Positions 11,175 through 21,336 of a stretch of 64,000 nucleotides of DNA are shown here, piece by piece. The position numbers and the translations under genes are program-made. How positions within the stretch are numbered: the stretch's first letter is position 1; each line of letters starts with the position of its first letter. Source of the stretch: Aquipseudomonas alcaligenes MRY13-0052 (GTDB lineage: Bacteria; Pseudomonadota; Gammaproteobacteria; Pseudomonadales; Pseudomonadaceae); NCBI GenBank assembly GCA_000474255.1, contig BATO01000006.1, forward strand, positions 90,175 to 154,174. The letters run 5' to 3'. A model generated the notes under the pieces. It did not search any database, was not told the DNA's origin, and worked only from the letters and a program-made list of their open reading frames with translations.

Positions 11175-12521
11175 TTATGCGCCGACCGGTTCGGGTCGGA
11201 TCGCCGGTGCGTTCTCGGCGATGCCTGCCTCGAACTCCGGACGGAAATACTTCATCGCGCTACCCAGCGGCTCGACGGCGCCCGGTGCGTGGGCGCAGAA
11301 GGTCTTGCCTGGGCCGAGGAAGTTGACCAGCCCTTCGAGGGTTTCCAGGTCACCGCGTTGGCCTTCACCGCGCTCGAGGGCGCGCAGGACCTTGACGCTC
11401 CAGGGCAGGCCGTCGCGGCAGGGGGTGCACCAGCCGCAGGACTCGCGGGCGAAGAACTCTTCCATGTTGCGCAGCAGCGAGACCATGTTGATGCTGTCGT
11501 CCACGGCGAGCGCGAGACCGGTGCCCATACGGGTGCCGACCTTGGCGATACCGGCGGCGTACATGGGCGCATCCAGGTGTTCGGGGAGCAGGAAGCCGGT
11601 ACCGGCGCCGCCGGGCTGCCAGGCTTTCAGTTTGAAGCCGTCACGCATGCCGCCGGCATAGTCTTCGAAGAGTTCGCGGGCGGGGACGCCGAAGGGCAGC
11701 TCCCACAGGCCGGGGTTCTTCACCTTGCCGGAGAAGCCCATGAGCTTGGTGCCCATGTCTTCGCTGCCGGGGCGGGCGAGGCCCTTGTACCAGTCCACGC
11801 CGTTGGCGACGATCGCCGGCACGTTGCACAGGGTCTCGACGTTGTTGACGCAGGTGGGCTTGCCCCAGACGCCGACAGCGGCGGGGAAGGGCGGCTTGGA
11901 GCGCGGGTTGGCGCGGCGGCCTTCCAGCGAGTTGATCAGGGCGGTTTCTTCACCGCAGATGTAGCGGCCGGCACCGGTGTGGACGAACAGCTCGAAGTCG
12001 AAGCCGCTGCCGAGGATGTTCTTGCCCAGCAGGCCGGCGGCCTTGGCCTCGTCGATGGCGCGATTGAGGTTGCGCGCCGCGTCGACGTATTCGCCGCGCA
12101 GGAAGATGTAGCCGCGATAGGCCTTGAGCGCGCGGGCGCTGATCAGCATGCCTTCCACCAGCAGGTGGGGCAGCTGTTCCATCAGCATGCGGTCCTTCCA
12201 GGTGTTGGGTTCCATTTCGTCCGCGTTGCACAGCAGGTAGCGGATGTTCATGGATTCGTCGGCGGGCATCAGGCCCCATTTCACGCCGGTGGGGAAGCCC
12301 GCACCGCCGCGGCCTTTGAGGCCGGAGTCCTTGACGGTCTGCACGATGTCGGCCTGGGCCATTTCGCCCAGGGCCTTGCGTGCGGCCGCGTAGCCGTTCT
12401 TCTGCTGGTATTCCTCGAGCCAGATGGGCTGCGCGTCGTCACGCAGGCGCCAGGTCAGCGGGTGCGTCTCGGCGCTGCGCTGAATGCGGTTGGCCGGGCC
12501 GACGGAGGTGAGGGTCTTCAT
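11175..12521 (-). CDS. nuoF: NADH-quinone oxidoreductase subunit F (FMN, NADH site)
   Basis: Entry point for electrons: binds NADH and FMN and holds one [4Fe-4S] cluster. 448 residues. Visible motifs: [13 protein letters not shown] (FMN/NADH glycine loop), [19 protein letters not shown], and the cluster ligands [12 protein letters not shown] with a distal Cys in TFCAHAPG. Start overlaps the nuoE stop by four bases, and the two proteins form the NADH dehydrogenase module together with NuoG. Confidence 0.97.
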   Translation of the reverse strand: MKTLTSVGPANRIQRSAETHPLTWRLRDDAQPIWLEEYQQKNGYAAARKALGEMAQADIVQTVKDSGLKGRGGAGFPTGVKWGLMPADESMNIRYLLCNADEMEPNTWKDRMLMEQLPHLLVEGMLISARALKAYRGYIFLRGEYVDAARNLNRAIDEAKAAGLLGKNILGSGFDFELFVHTGAGRYICGEETALINSLEGRRANPRSKPPFPAAVGVWGKPTCVNNVETLCNVPAIVANGVDWYKGLARPGSEDMGTKLMGFSGKVKNPGLWELPFGVPARELFEDYAGGMRDGFKLKAWQPGGAGTGFLLPEHLDAPMYAAGIAKVGTRMGTGLALAVDDSINMVSLLRNMEEFFARESCGWCTPCRDGLPWSVKVLRALERGEGQRGDLETLEGLVNFLGPGKTFCAHAPGAVEPLGSAMKYFRPEFEAGIAENAPAIRPEPVGA

Positions 12522-13009
12522 TGATAGGCCTCCAGCAGTTGCGCGACGCCATCGGCGCTGACATTGCCGAAGGTATCATCGTCGATCATCAGGGCCGGGG
12601 CCTTGTCGCAGTTGCCCAGGCAGCACACCGGCAGCAGCGTGAAGCGGTTGTCGGCGGTGGTCTGGCCGAGGCCGATGCCGAGGTTCTGCTGGATGCTGCC
12701 GAGCACGGACTCATGGCCGCCGACGTAGCAGGTCATGCTGTCGCACACACGGATGATGTGGCGGCCCACCGGCTGGCGGAAAATCTGACTATAGAAGGTG
12801 GCTACACCTTCGACGTCGCTGGCGGGGATGCCGAGGATTTCGCCAATGGCATCGGCGGCGCCGTCAGGCACCCAGCCGCGCTCCTTCTGGACGATCTTCA
12901 GGGCTTCGATGGACGCCGCGCGCGGGTCCTCGTAGTGGTGCATCTCGTGCTCGATGGCCGAGCGCTCGGTTTCGCTGAGGGCGAAACGGTCGGTCTGGAT
13001 AATGCTCAT
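12518..13009 (-). CDS. nuoE: NADH-quinone oxidoreductase subunit E
   Basis: 24-kDa-type thioredoxin-fold subunit with one [2Fe-2S] cluster (N1a). 163 residues; ligands are seen as CDSMTC and CCLGNCD. The conserved N-terminal helical part includes [14 protein letters not shown] and GVATFYSQI. One base separates it from the nuoCD stop. Confidence 0.96.
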   Translation of the reverse strand: MSIIQTDRFALSETERSAIEHEMHHYEDPRAASIEALKIVQKERGWVPDGAADAIGEILGIPASDVEGVATFYSQIFRQPVGRHIIRVCDSMTCYVGGHESVLGSIQQNLGIGLGQTTADNRFTLLPVCCLGNCDKAPALMIDDDTFGNVSADGVAQLLEAYQ

Positions 13010-13010
13010 G

Positions 13011-14792
13011 TCAGCGGTCCACGTCAGCCATAACGAAGTCGATACTGCCCAGGTAGGCGATCAGGTCGGCCACCATGCTGCCGCGGATCACCGAGGGGAT
13101 CTGCTGCAGGTGGGCGAAGCTGGGCGTCCGGATCCGGGTGCGGTAGCTCATGGTGCTGCCATCGCTCGTCAGGTAGTAGCTGTTGATGCCCTTGGTCGCC
13201 TCGATCATCTGGAAGGCTTCGTTGGCCGGCATGACCGGGCCCCAGGAAACCTGCAGGAAGTGGGTGATCAGGGTTTCGATGTGCTGCAGCGTGCGTTCTT
13301 TCGGCGGCGGCGTGGTCAGCGGGTGGTCGGCCTTGTACGGGCCTTCCGGCATGTTCTTCAGGCACTGGTCGATGATGCGGATGCTCTGGCGCATCTCTTC
13401 GACGCGGACCATGCAGCGGTCATAGGCGTCGCCATTGTGGGCCAGCGGCACTTCGAACTCGAAGTTCTCGTAGCCCGAGTAGGGGCGCGCCTTGCGCAGG
13501 TCGAAGTCCAGGCCGGTGGAGCGCAGGCCGGCGCCGGTGACGCCCCATTCCAGGGCTTCCTTGGTGTTGTACTGGGCGACGCCGATGGTACGGCCCTTGA
13601 GGATGCTGTTCTTCAGGGCAGCCTTGGTGTACTCGTCGAGGCGCTTGGGCAACCATTCGACGAATTCCTTGACCAGCCCGTCCCAGCCGCGCGGCAGGTC
13701 GTGGGCGACACCACCGATGCGGTACCAGGCCGGGTGCAGGCGGAAGCCGGTGATGGCTTCGATCACCTTGTAGGCGCGCTGGCGGTCGGTGAAGGTGAAG
13801 AACACCGGGGTCATGGCGCCGACGTCCTGGATGTAGGTGCCCAGGAACAGCAGGTGGCTGGTGATGCGGAAGAACTCGGCCAGCATCACGCGGATGGTGT
13901 CGACCTTCTGCGGCACCTTGATGCCGGCGAGTTTTTCGACCGCGAGCACATAGGGCAGGTTGTTCATCACCCCGCCGAGGTAGTCGATGCGGTCGGTATA
14001 GGGAATGAAGCTGTGCCAGGACTGGCGCTCGGCCATCTTCTCGGCGCCGCGGTGGTGGTAGCCCACCTCCGGTACGCAGTCGAGGATTTCTTCACCGTCC
14101 AGCTGCAGGATGATGCGGAAGGCACCGTGGGCAGAGGGGTGGTTGGGGCCGAGGTTGAGGAACATGTAGTCCTCGTTCTCGCCCTGGCGCTTCATGCCCC
14201 AGTCTTCGGGGTTGAAGCGCGCGGCTTCTTCTTCCAGCTGCAGCTTGGCGAGGCTCAGGCTGTAGGGATCGAATTCGGTGGCGCGCGCCGGGTAGTCCTT
14301 GCGCAGCGGGTGACCTTCCCAGGTGTTCGGCATCATGATCCGCGACAGGTGCGGGTGGCCGGAGAAGTGCACGCCGTACATGTCCCAGACTTCACGCTCG
14401 TACCAGTTGGCGTTCGGCCAGATGCCGGTGACGCTGGGCAGGTTGAGGTCGCCTTCGGACAGGGACACCTTGATCATCACGTCGCTGTTTCGCTCGATGG
14501 AGATCAGGTGGTAGAAAACGGTGAAGTCGGCGCCCGGCAGGCCACGGCGCTGGGTGCGCAGACGCTCGTCGACGCCATGCAGGTCGTACAGCATGACGAA
14601 GGGGCGCGGCGAATTGCGCAGGAAGGTGAGGACTTCGACGAGCTTCTCGCGAGCGACCCAGATCACCGGCATGCCGGTGCGGGTGGCCTGGAGGGTGAAG
14701 CTCTCGGCGCCAAAGCGGGAATTCAGTTCAACGACGACGTCTTGGTCGTCAGCCTTGTAAGGCGGGATAGACAGAACGGTGTCTGCAGTCAT
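13011..14792 (-). CDS. nuoC: fused NADH-quinone oxidoreductase subunit C/D
   Basis: 593-residue fusion of the 30-kDa (NuoC, roughly residues 1-190, with [19 protein letters not shown]) and 49-kDa (NuoD, roughly 200-593) subunits, as in E. coli and pseudomonads. The NuoD half lines the quinone pocket with NuoB and keeps [13 protein letters not shown] and the C-terminal end [11 protein letters not shown]. Often named nuoCD. Begins 64 bases after nuoB. Confidence 0.97.
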   Translation of the reverse strand: MTADTVLSIPPYKADDQDVVVELNSRFGAESFTLQATRTGMPVIWVAREKLVEVLTFLRNSPRPFVMLYDLHGVDERLRTQRRGLPGADFTVFYHLISIERNSDVMIKVSLSEGDLNLPSVTGIWPNANWYEREVWDMYGVHFSGHPHLSRIMMPNTWEGHPLRKDYPARATEFDPYSLSLAKLQLEEEAARFNPEDWGMKRQGENEDYMFLNLGPNHPSAHGAFRIILQLDGEEILDCVPEVGYHHRGAEKMAERQSWHSFIPYTDRIDYLGGVMNNLPYVLAVEKLAGIKVPQKVDTIRVMLAEFFRITSHLLFLGTYIQDVGAMTPVFFTFTDRQRAYKVIEAITGFRLHPAWYRIGGVAHDLPRGWDGLVKEFVEWLPKRLDEYTKAALKNSILKGRTIGVAQYNTKEALEWGVTGAGLRSTGLDFDLRKARPYSGYENFEFEVPLAHNGDAYDRCMVRVEEMRQSIRIIDQCLKNMPEGPYKADHPLTTPPPKERTLQHIETLITHFLQVSWGPVMPANEAFQMIEATKGINSYYLTSDGSTMSYRTRIRTPSFAHLQQIPSVIRGSMVADLIAYLGSIDFVMADVDR

Positions 14793-14856
14793 GGTCTCGG
14801 TCGCTTTCGGTCAACGTACAGAGTGAGCCGGGTCTCTTCTCGTGGAAGAGACCGGA

Positions 14857-15534
14857 TCAGACTTCGTCGGGGCTGCGCAGGTTGGTGACCTGAATACGCT
14901 GTTCGCGGCGCTGTTCCTTCTGCGACGGCATTTCGGCACGGTAGATGCCTTGGTCGCCGACGACCCAGGAAAGCGGGCGGCGCTCCTTGCCGATGGATTC
15001 CTGCAGCAGCATCAAGCCTTGCAGGAATGCCTCCGGGCGGGGAGGGCAGCCAGGGATGTACACGTCCACGGGGAGGAACTTGTCCACGCCCTGAACCACC
15101 GAATAGATGTCGTACATGCCGCCGGAGTTGGCGCACGAGCCCATCGAGATCACCCACTTGGGCTCCAGCATCTGCTCATAGAGGCGCTGGATGATGGGCG
15201 CCATCTTGATGAAGCAGGTGCCGGCGATGACCATGAAGTCAGCCTGACGGGGTGATGCACGAATGACTTCCGCACCGAAGCGGGCGATGTCGTGCGGCGC
15301 GGTGAAGGCGGTAGTCATCTCCACGTAGCAGCAGGACAAACCGAAGTTGTACGGCCACAGGGAGTTCTTGCGACCCCAGTTGACTGCACCGTTGAGAACA
15401 TCTTCGAGCTTGCCCATGAAGATGTTCTTGTGGACCTGATCTTCTAGCAGGGGGTCGGAAACGATCTCCCGCTCGCCGATCGGGTACTGCTCGTTGGGAG
15501 CAGTCGGATCGATCCGAGTAAGTTTGTATTGCAT
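14857..15534 (-). CDS. nuoB: NADH-quinone oxidoreductase subunit B
   Basis: PSST-type subunit carrying the terminal [4Fe-4S] cluster N2, which reduces ubiquinone. 225 residues. Ligands are visible as LSCCYVEM (adjacent Cys pair), GSCANSGG and [17 protein letters not shown] at 15534 is taken as the start because it matches the usual pseudomonad N terminus; an ATG two codons upstream (15540) is possible. Confidence 0.96.
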   Translation of the reverse strand: MQYKLTRIDPTAPNEQYPIGEREIVSDPLLEDQVHKNIFMGKLEDVLNGAVNWGRKNSLWPYNFGLSCCYVEMTTAFTAPHDIARFGAEVIRASPRQADFMVIAGTCFIKMAPIIQRLYEQMLEPKWVISMGSCANSGGMYDIYSVVQGVDKFLPVDVYIPGCPPRPEAFLQGLMLLQESIGKERRPLSWVVGDQGIYRAEMPSQKEQRREQRIQVTNLRSPDEV

Positions 15535-15544
15535 CGCCAAAGCC

Positions 15545-15958
15545 TCATTGTTTTAGCTTCGCCTGCCGATTGCGACGACCTTCGGGAGCCCAATCAAGAG
15601 CACCGATGCGCCAGAGATAGACAAGACCTGCCAACAGAATTGCTATGAAAATGGTAGCTTCGATGAGGCCCGCCCACCCGCTTTCGCGAACGGATACGGC
15701 CCAGGCGAAGAGAAAGAGGGCTTCGACGTCGAAGATCACGAAGAGCATCGCGACCAGATAGAATTTTGCGGAGAGGCGCAGGCGCGCGCTGCCGGTGGGG
15801 AGCATCCCCGATTCGAACGGCTCGTTCTTGGCGCGGCCATGGGCACGGCTGCCGAGAAGGCTCGAGACACCGAGCATGAAGGCACAGAGGCCGATCACGC
15901 CCAGCAGGAAAATAGCGAAACCCCAGTTATGGGAAAGAATGGCAGTGGCGTCCGACAT
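15545..15958 (-). CDS. nuoA: NADH-quinone oxidoreductase subunit A
   Basis: Three-helix membrane subunit next to the quinone site, 137 residues. The loop between helices 1 and 2 has the conserved [11 protein letters not shown] with its Glu and Ser, and helix 2 has [11 protein letters not shown]. First gene of the operon; GAAGGAG precedes the ATG by seven bases. Transcription likely starts from the promoter about 90 bases upstream. Confidence 0.97.
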   Translation of the reverse strand: MSDATAILSHNWGFAIFLLGVIGLCAFMLGVSSLLGSRAHGRAKNEPFESGMLPTGSARLRLSAKFYLVAMLFVIFDVEALFLFAWAVSVRESGWAGLIEATIFIAILLAGLVYLWRIGALDWAPEGRRNRQAKLKQ

Positions 15959-16046
15959 GCCGGAACTCCTTCAACAAGGAACGGCGTTCACTCGTAATTA
16001 AATGGGGTCTTGCCCGCACTAGAGTGCCCGGCAATCTATTCGGACA

Positions 16047-16075
16047 ATTTTATGCCCGTATGGGTCTACAAGTAA
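16047..16075 (-). promoter_or_regulatory. candidate sigma70 promoter for the nuo operon
   Basis: Reading the minus strand: TTACTT, a 17-base spacer, then TAAAAT about 90 bases before the nuoA start. The surrounding 16000-16150 is A+T rich compared with the genes. Assigned by eye only. Confidence 0.4.
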
Positions 16076-16217
16076 ATTTTTCAGACTAAAAAATTAACTC
16101 GAAAGGCAGTTTAAAGAGCTTGTACTGCTCTGAAAGCCTAGAGCGGTGTGGGTTCCAGTTTTTTGTCAGGCTTTGGTCGGATTGCGTCGCTATGCCGCAG
16201 GGCGCAAATATAGGCAA

Positions 16218-16236
16218 GTTAATGATAGTCATTATC
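16218..16236. promoter_or_regulatory. Fur box
   Basis: GTTAATGATAGTCATTATC matches 17 of 19 positions of the classical Fur consensus (GATAATGATAATCATTATC). A TATAAC hexamer lies just to the right (16253-16258), so bound Fur would cover the -35 region of a rightward promoter. The nearest rightward features are a possible 40-codon ORF and, about 285 bases on, the pectinacetylesterase-family gene. The nuoA start is 260 bases to the left. Confidence 0.7.
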
Positions 16237-16264
16237 ATTTGACTGGGGAATATATAACCACTAC

Positions 16265-16387
16265 ATGGTGAGTCCTACGGAAGTGGTTAAAACATGCGCA
16301 CTTAATAGCCGCTGTTACTCACAACTTCTTTCCTCTATGCCTAATTCATATGTGACTGCCGTTGTCGCTCTGACAACCTTGTACTAG
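16265..16387 (+). other. possible small ORF or iron-regulated small transcript
   Basis: An ATG at 16265 opens 40 codons ending at TAG 16387; the predicted peptide contains two Cys and a hydrophobic C-terminal half (YVTAVVALTTLY). No convincing ribosome binding site precedes it. The DNA also has inverted repeats (AACCACT...AGTGGTT around 16256-16288; GTTGTC-GCTCT-GACAAC near 16362-16378), so it could instead be an untranslated RNA or the leader of the next gene. Included because a Fur box lies directly upstream. I do not recognise the peptide. Confidence 0.2.
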
Positions 16388-16520
16388 CGTGCTAGAAGCG
16401 CCGTGGATGCGGTGCGTTCCCCCCTGTTTCCCTGCCGTACTCAGCGGGTCGGCTGGACCACGGATTCGTCTGCCTGGGCGTGGTGGTCCACTCAGAAAAC
16501 AAGAAAAAGAGGGAATCGCC

Positions 16521-17915
16521 ATGGGCGTTGCCAAGTTGCTGCGTCACTGCTTCGTGCTTCTGTTGTTCTTCCTGCCTTCACTGCCTGCCCACGCCGAGCT
16601 CGGCGACTACGGGTTCTGGCAGACGCTGGGCAATCTCACCTCCCCACCCAAGGCCGACAACAAGGTTCTGTCCGAGCAGCGGGTTGGGCCCTATCCGTTG
16701 CTGGCCAACCCGGCGGGGTTCAACTCCGGCTTCAAGGCGGCCAATTACTACGCCTGGCAGACGGTGCAGCTCGCACCCGAGACCGGCGCCGTGTGTGGTG
16801 ATGGTTCGCCCTACAAGTTTTTCGTCAACCGGGTACCGAACACCAGCAACACCATCATCTATATGGAGGGCGGCGGCGCCTGCTGGGATTACGCCAGCTG
16901 CACCGGCCAGACCGGCATCCGGGGTGCGCGGAACCCGAATGGCATTCCCGACGATTACATGAAGCTGCTCAACCCCAGCGCCAGCCTGGTGAGCCCCTTC
17001 GTGGTGCGGCTGCATCCCTGGACGCGGGTGAAGACGCAGAACTGGAACATGGTGTACGTGCCGTACTGCACCGGTGACATCTATTCCGGCGACAAGGTGG
17101 CGGTCTATCAGGACCCGACCGGGCAGAAGCCGCAGCTGGTGTGGCACCACAACGGGCTGCGCAACACCCGCGCGGTCACCGCCTGGCTCAAGGACAACCT
17201 CGAGCGCCCCGGGCAGATGCTTTCCACCGGTTGCAGTGCCGGTGGGGCGGGCAGCCTGATCAGCCATGCGGTGACGCGCCAGGACATCGCGCCTAACCGT
17301 GGCTTCCTGATCGACGACTCGGGGCCGGTGTTCAGTGCGGTGACCGGGGGCAGCAACCAGGCCTATCCGTCGCTACCGTTGCAGACCTTCATCCGCCAGG
17401 CCTGGGGCCTCGACAATGGACCGCTGCAATTGCTGCAGAGCCGTCTGCCGGGCGTCACCCTGAATGACCTGGGCAGCATCTATCCGGCGCTTTCCGCCAA
17501 CCTGCCGGGTGATCGCCTCGGGCATACGCACTTCTGGAAGGACCTGAACTACTCGTCCTACTCCTATGAGCGCTTCTACCCGGAGATCGCCAACGCGCCG
17601 GACCAGGCCACCAAGGAGGCGCTGATCCACGCCAAGTGGGATGTGGACACCGGCCGCCTGCGCAACACCCTGGCCAACCTGCATAATTTCGGCGGCTACT
17701 TCCCGCAGTACCGGGCGGTGAACGAGAGCCATTGCACCAGCATCATCGAGTTCGCCAACGCCGACATCCAGGAGCAGAACCTGCAGCTGGATGACTTCGT
17801 CACCAATGTGCTGGATGGCACCGGGCCGGTGATGGATGCGTCCGAGTCGAGCGATGCGGCCGATCGGGCCAAGCCGTTCAACCTGCTCTACTACGTGCTC
17901 AACCAGTTGCTTTGA
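16521..17915 (+). CDS. secreted pectinacetylesterase/Notum-family hydrolase
   Basis: 464 residues starting with a clear Sec signal peptide (MGVAKLLRHC, hydrophobic core LLLFFLPSL, cleavage after AHA). Family landmarks are IIYMEGGGACWDY (oxyanion-side glycines), TGCSAGGAG with the nucleophile Ser, DDSGPVF, and a late His in NESHCTS. These are the Ser-Asp-His elements of the pectinacetylesterase/Notum group, which deacylate polysaccharides or other esters; the bacterial substrate is unknown. The start at 16521 follows AGAGGGA; upstream in-frame codons do not look like protein. Expected to act outside the cytoplasm. A Fur box lies 285 bases upstream. Confidence 0.8.
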   Translation: MGVAKLLRHCFVLLLFFLPSLPAHAELGDYGFWQTLGNLTSPPKADNKVLSEQRVGPYPLLANPAGFNSGFKAANYYAWQTVQLAPETGAVCGDGSPYKFFVNRVPNTSNTIIYMEGGGACWDYASCTGQTGIRGARNPNGIPDDYMKLLNPSASLVSPFVVRLHPWTRVKTQNWNMVYVPYCTGDIYSGDKVAVYQDPTGQKPQLVWHHNGLRNTRAVTAWLKDNLERPGQMLSTGCSAGGAGSLISHAVTRQDIAPNRGFLIDDSGPVFSAVTGGSNQAYPSLPLQTFIRQAWGLDNGPLQLLQSRLPGVTLNDLGSIYPALSANLPGDRLGHTHFWKDLNYSSYSYERFYPEIANAPDQATKEALIHAKWDVDTGRLRNTLANLHNFGGYFPQYRAVNESHCTSIIEFANADIQEQNLQLDDFVTNVLDGTGPVMDASESSDAADRAKPFNLLYYVLNQLL

Positions 17916-17950
17916 GAAGTGGCTGCGGGGCGGGCAATCCGCCCCGCAGC

Positions 17951-18580
17951 TCAGTGGTAGGCCTGCTCGCGGGCCTGTTGCAGGCGCTGCCTCAGGTACT
18001 CGTCACGGCTGAGGCCGTCTGGGATGGACTGCATCGCCAGCACTTCGGCCACGATGCGTTTCTCTTCCTGCTTGTAGTGATCGAACTGGGGTGAAGGCTG
18101 TGCCGCGAGCTTCTTCTCCAGGGCGTCGCTGCGCGCCTTGTACCGCTGCAGGAGGGCGTTGGCGCGTGCCTTCTGTTCCTCGACGTCACCGCCGCTGGCC
18201 TGGATCAGGGCGATCTGCAGCACCAGGGATTCGCTGGCCGCCAACTCGCCGCTCTGCTCATGGGATTGCACTTCCTCCGCCAATCGCTCGGCCTGTTTCT
18301 CCCGTTCTTCGCTGGGCAGGTCCGGCGCCGCCTTGAAGAAGGCCCGGTAGGCGGAGTGGAAGGCCAGGCGCTTCTCGTACTCCGCCGTCAGAACGGGGTC
18401 GATGTGCTGGGCGCTGGTCGGTGCCGTCGCGTCGCTGACCGGAGTGGCCAGGGGCTGGCTGGCTTGCGAGCTCGGCTGGGCGACGGCCTGGGATTCTGGG
18501 CCCAGGCGCCAGTAGAGGGTGGCGGCGGCTGTCGTCAAGGCGATCGCCGTGCCTGCCAGGATGAGCGTGGTTCGGGCCAT
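17951..18580 (-). CDS. hypothetical membrane-anchored periplasmic coiled-coil protein
   Basis: 209 residues. One N-terminal hydrophobic segment (about residues 5-25) is followed by a Ser/Pro/Ala/Thr-rich linker to about residue 60, then long charged helices rich in Glu, Gln, Arg and Ala. This architecture (anchor, flexible linker, helical arms) resembles lipase chaperones and phospholipase accessory proteins of pseudomonads, but the motifs I would need for that assignment are not evident. Convergent with the pectinacetylesterase-family gene 35 bases away, so it may serve a different partner. Confidence 0.6.
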   Translation of the reverse strand: MARTTLILAGTAIALTTAAATLYWRLGPESQAVAQPSSQASQPLATPVSDATAPTSAQHIDPVLTAEYEKRLAFHSAYRAFFKAAPDLPSEEREKQAERLAEEVQSHEQSGELAASESLVLQIALIQASGGDVEEQKARANALLQRYKARSDALEKKLAAQPSPQFDHYKQEEKRIVAEVLAMQSIPDGLSRDEYLRQRLQQAREQAYH

Positions 18581-18622
18581 TGCGGTTCTCGGCCTCTCAG
18601 TTGGGACATTCGTACAGCTTAG

Positions 18623-19117
18623 TCAATGCTCGCGCTTGCGGCTGACCCAGGCCCAGATCATCTCGCAGCGGATGGGCTCGATGCCGGTTTCGTCGGTGAT
18701 GGAGACCACGACCCGCACTTCGCCCCGGTCTTCTTCATGGATGCGCCGGACCTGCTCGGCATCCAGTTGCGCCACTGCCTTCAGGCCGCCCGTGGCGCGC
18801 TTGAGGTAGTCCACGTGCAGGCTTTTGATCAGCGGCAGCTTGTCGTCCGGCACGTTCATGCCCACCAGCAGGCCGGTGGCGGATTCGGCCAGCAAGGCCA
18901 TGGCGGCGGCATGCACCCCCTTGATGTGGTTACGCACCCGGGGACGGTTGGCGAGGCTCATCACCGCCCGTTGCTGGCTGAGGTGATGGACGCGCACGCG
19001 GGCGGTGCCGGCGAAGCGCACCTGGCTGCCGATCAGCAGGCTGAGCAGGGGTGTGTGCAGGGCGGCGGGCAGTTTGCCCACCAGGGAGGTGGCGCGACTC
19101 AGACGGTTGGCAGGCAT
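18623..19117 (-). CDS. DUF4442 hot-dog-fold thioesterase-like protein
   Basis: 164 residues with the DUF4442 pattern: an amphipathic N-terminal region, VRNHIKGVHAAAMALLAESATGLL as the central hot-dog helix with its His, and VDYLKRATGGLKAVA on the following strand. Related PaaI-like proteins hydrolyse acyl-CoA thioesters; the substrate here is unknown. Stands alone between two genes on the same strand. Confidence 0.75.
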   Translation of the reverse strand: MPANRLSRATSLVGKLPAALHTPLLSLLIGSQVRFAGTARVRVHHLSQQRAVMSLANRPRVRNHIKGVHAAAMALLAESATGLLVGMNVPDDKLPLIKSLHVDYLKRATGGLKAVAQLDAEQVRRIHEEDRGEVRVVVSITDETGIEPIRCEMIWAWVSRKREH

Positions 19118-19221
19118 GGGCAGGCCCTTGGTGTGTGGCTGGCCAGTCTGTCAGTGGAAAAAGGGACCGGCCATTGCTGGCCGGTCGCAAATGCCTGGCA
19201 CTTCGGCCAGTGGCTGGGGGA

Positions 19222-21221
19222 TCAGAGGATGCGGCGACGGTCTTCGCGGGTGATCACCACAGTGGAAGAGCGCGGACGCTTGCCCGGGCCGTCGGGCCAG
19301 GCGCTGGTGAGGTTGGTGGGCGTCGAGCCTTCACCCGGGTGCTGGATGTTGACGAACAGGGTGCGGAAATCCGGCGTGGCGGCGATGCCGGTGACCTCGG
19401 CGCCCAGCGGGCCGACCAGGAAGCGCTTGAGCTCGCCGGTGCGCGGGTCCGCCACCAGCATCTGGTTGTTGCCGAAGGGGCCGGCGGACAGCTGGCTGCC
19501 GCTCATGTCGGTCTGGATCCACAGGCGGCCGTCGTCGTCGAACCACAGGCCGTCGGGGCTGGCGAGGATGTTGCTGGCGTCCAGCGGCTTGCCGTTCGGG
19601 CCGCGGCTGTCGGTTTCCGGGCCGGCGAGCATGAACAGGTTCCAGGTGAAGGCCTTGCCGGCGTAGTCGCGGCTCTGTTCGCGCCAGCGGATGATGTGGC
19701 CGTAGGCGTTGGCCGGGCGCGGGTTGGGGCGTCCGGGACGGTGCGCGCGGTGTTGTTGGTGAGGGTGAAGTACACCTCGCCGTTGTCCGGGTTCACTGCG
19801 CCCCATTCGGGGCGGTCCATCTTGGTGGCGCCGACCACGTCCGCCGCAAGGCGGGTGTTGATCAGCACGTCGCCCTGGTCGGCGAAGGCGACGCCGGCGG
19901 CGAGGCAGGCCTTGAGGAAGGACTTGTCGTTGATGTCCAGCGGCAGCCATTGGCCGCTGCCATCGGCATTGAAGCGCGCCACGTACAGGGTGCCTTCGTC
20001 CAGCAGGCGGCCGTTGCTGCGACCGGGGCGATAGGTGTCGCGACTGACGTATTTGTAGATGTACTCGTTCTGCGAGTCGTCGCCGGAGTAGCAGACCACC
20101 GGGCGGCCGGGTTTCACCGGAGCGAAGATCAGGCCTTCATGGGCGAAGCGGCCGAGGGCGGTGCGTTTCACCGGCACGGAATCGGGCTCGAAGGGGTCGA
20201 TCTCGACGATCCAGCCGAACTGGTTCGGTTCGTTGCGGTAGTCGCCTTTGGCATCGGCGGCCTTGCGGGTGGCGTCGAAGCGCTCGAACTCGTCGCCGGG
20301 CAGGGTTTCCCAGCCGAAGCGGCTGCCGTTGCGCAGGCCGTAGCGCTTCAGTTCACGGGGCAGGTCGGTGTCGCGGGTGGAGAAGTAGCCGGCCCAGTTT
20401 TCCTCGCAGGTGAGGTAGGTGCCCCAGGGGGTGAAGCCGTTGGAGCAGTTGTTCTGGGTGCCGCGGGCCGCAGTGCCGTTGGGACTGTGGCGCGTTTGCA
20501 GGAGCTTGTTGCCGCGGGCCGGGCCGCTGATCTGCATGGGCGTGGCGGCGGTGATGCGGCGGTTGCGGCGGCTGGGCACCACGGTCCACTCGCCGCGCAC
20601 GTCACGGCGGATTTCGACCACCGAAACGCCGTGGGCGTTGATCTCCTTGCGGACTTCTTCGGCGCTCGTGCGCTTGCCGTTTACCACGGTCGGGCCGTTG
20701 GGGTGCAGCAGCGGCGCGTCGATGTATTCGTGGTTGAGCACCAGCAGGCCGTGGTCGGAGCGCAGGCCCAGGCCGAGGCGGGTGTCGATGGGGAAGAAGT
20801 GCATGCCGTCATGGTGCATGCCGGTTTGCTCGGCCTGGTCGCGGGCGCTGTTGCTGGCGTCGTCGGCGAAGGCGGGGTAGCGGCCGGTGATGGGGGTGCC
20901 CCAGGGGATGAAGGGCGTGGCCTTGTAGCCGGGCGGCACGGTGATGGTGTCGGCACGACCAGCCGGGATGCCTTCGAAGCCGAGGCGACGGCGTGGCTTG
21001 AAGGGGAAGCCCAGCCCACGGGCTTCGCTCTGCCCGGCTTCGGCCTGGCCGGGCAGGGATACGCCGAGGAAGGCGAGGGCGCCCAGTGCGGCGCCACCGG
21101 CCAGCACTTCGCGGCGTTTAACCCCCTCGATCAGCTCGCTGATGTGAGGGTTGCTGGAAAGGTTGCTAGGCACTTCGTCGCCATTTCCAAAGAGGACGGC
21201 GTTCTCTTTTTCGTTATTCAA
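19222..21221 (-). pseudogene. PhoX-type alkaline phosphatase (DUF839), frameshifted
   Basis: Starts at TTG 21221 with GGAGA upstream. The N-terminal ~45 residues precede a Tat-like signal (KRREVLAGGAALGALAFLG), consistent with export of a folded metalloenzyme. The frame reads as a PhoX family protein (HDGMHFFPI, GLLVLNHEYID, CEENWAGYF, RFAHEG) until about 19730, where it shifts. The continuation (NPRPANAYGHIIRW, then LWIQTDMSG and NIQHPGEG) is in the next frame to the stop at 19222. Adding one base to the four-C run (plus-strand G 19726-19729) restores an uninterrupted 666-residue protein. So either a sequencing error or a recent inactivating deletion. Confidence 0.85.
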
Positions 21222-21336
21222 GGCTTTGTCTCCATACAGGCGAATCGACGGAGACTCGACGCTACGGCCTCAAGGCGACGGAACTGTGACAGTGGGATGG
21301 GTGTGATGCCTTATGTGCTGCAGTCCACAAAATGTT

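Noticed and set aside
8356..11661. A 1101-codon open frame on the plus strand across nuoG and nuoF, and similar long frames opposite other nuo genes
   Set aside because: These are antisense shadows of high-G+C coding sequence; they have biased Val/Gly/His/Gln composition and no family signatures, while the minus strand encodes complete complex I subunits.
16218..16236. Fur control of the nuo operon through the Fur box
   Set aside because: The box is 260 bases from nuoA and about 145 bases upstream of the likely promoter; the geometry fits a rightward promoter better. Not excluded, but not supported.
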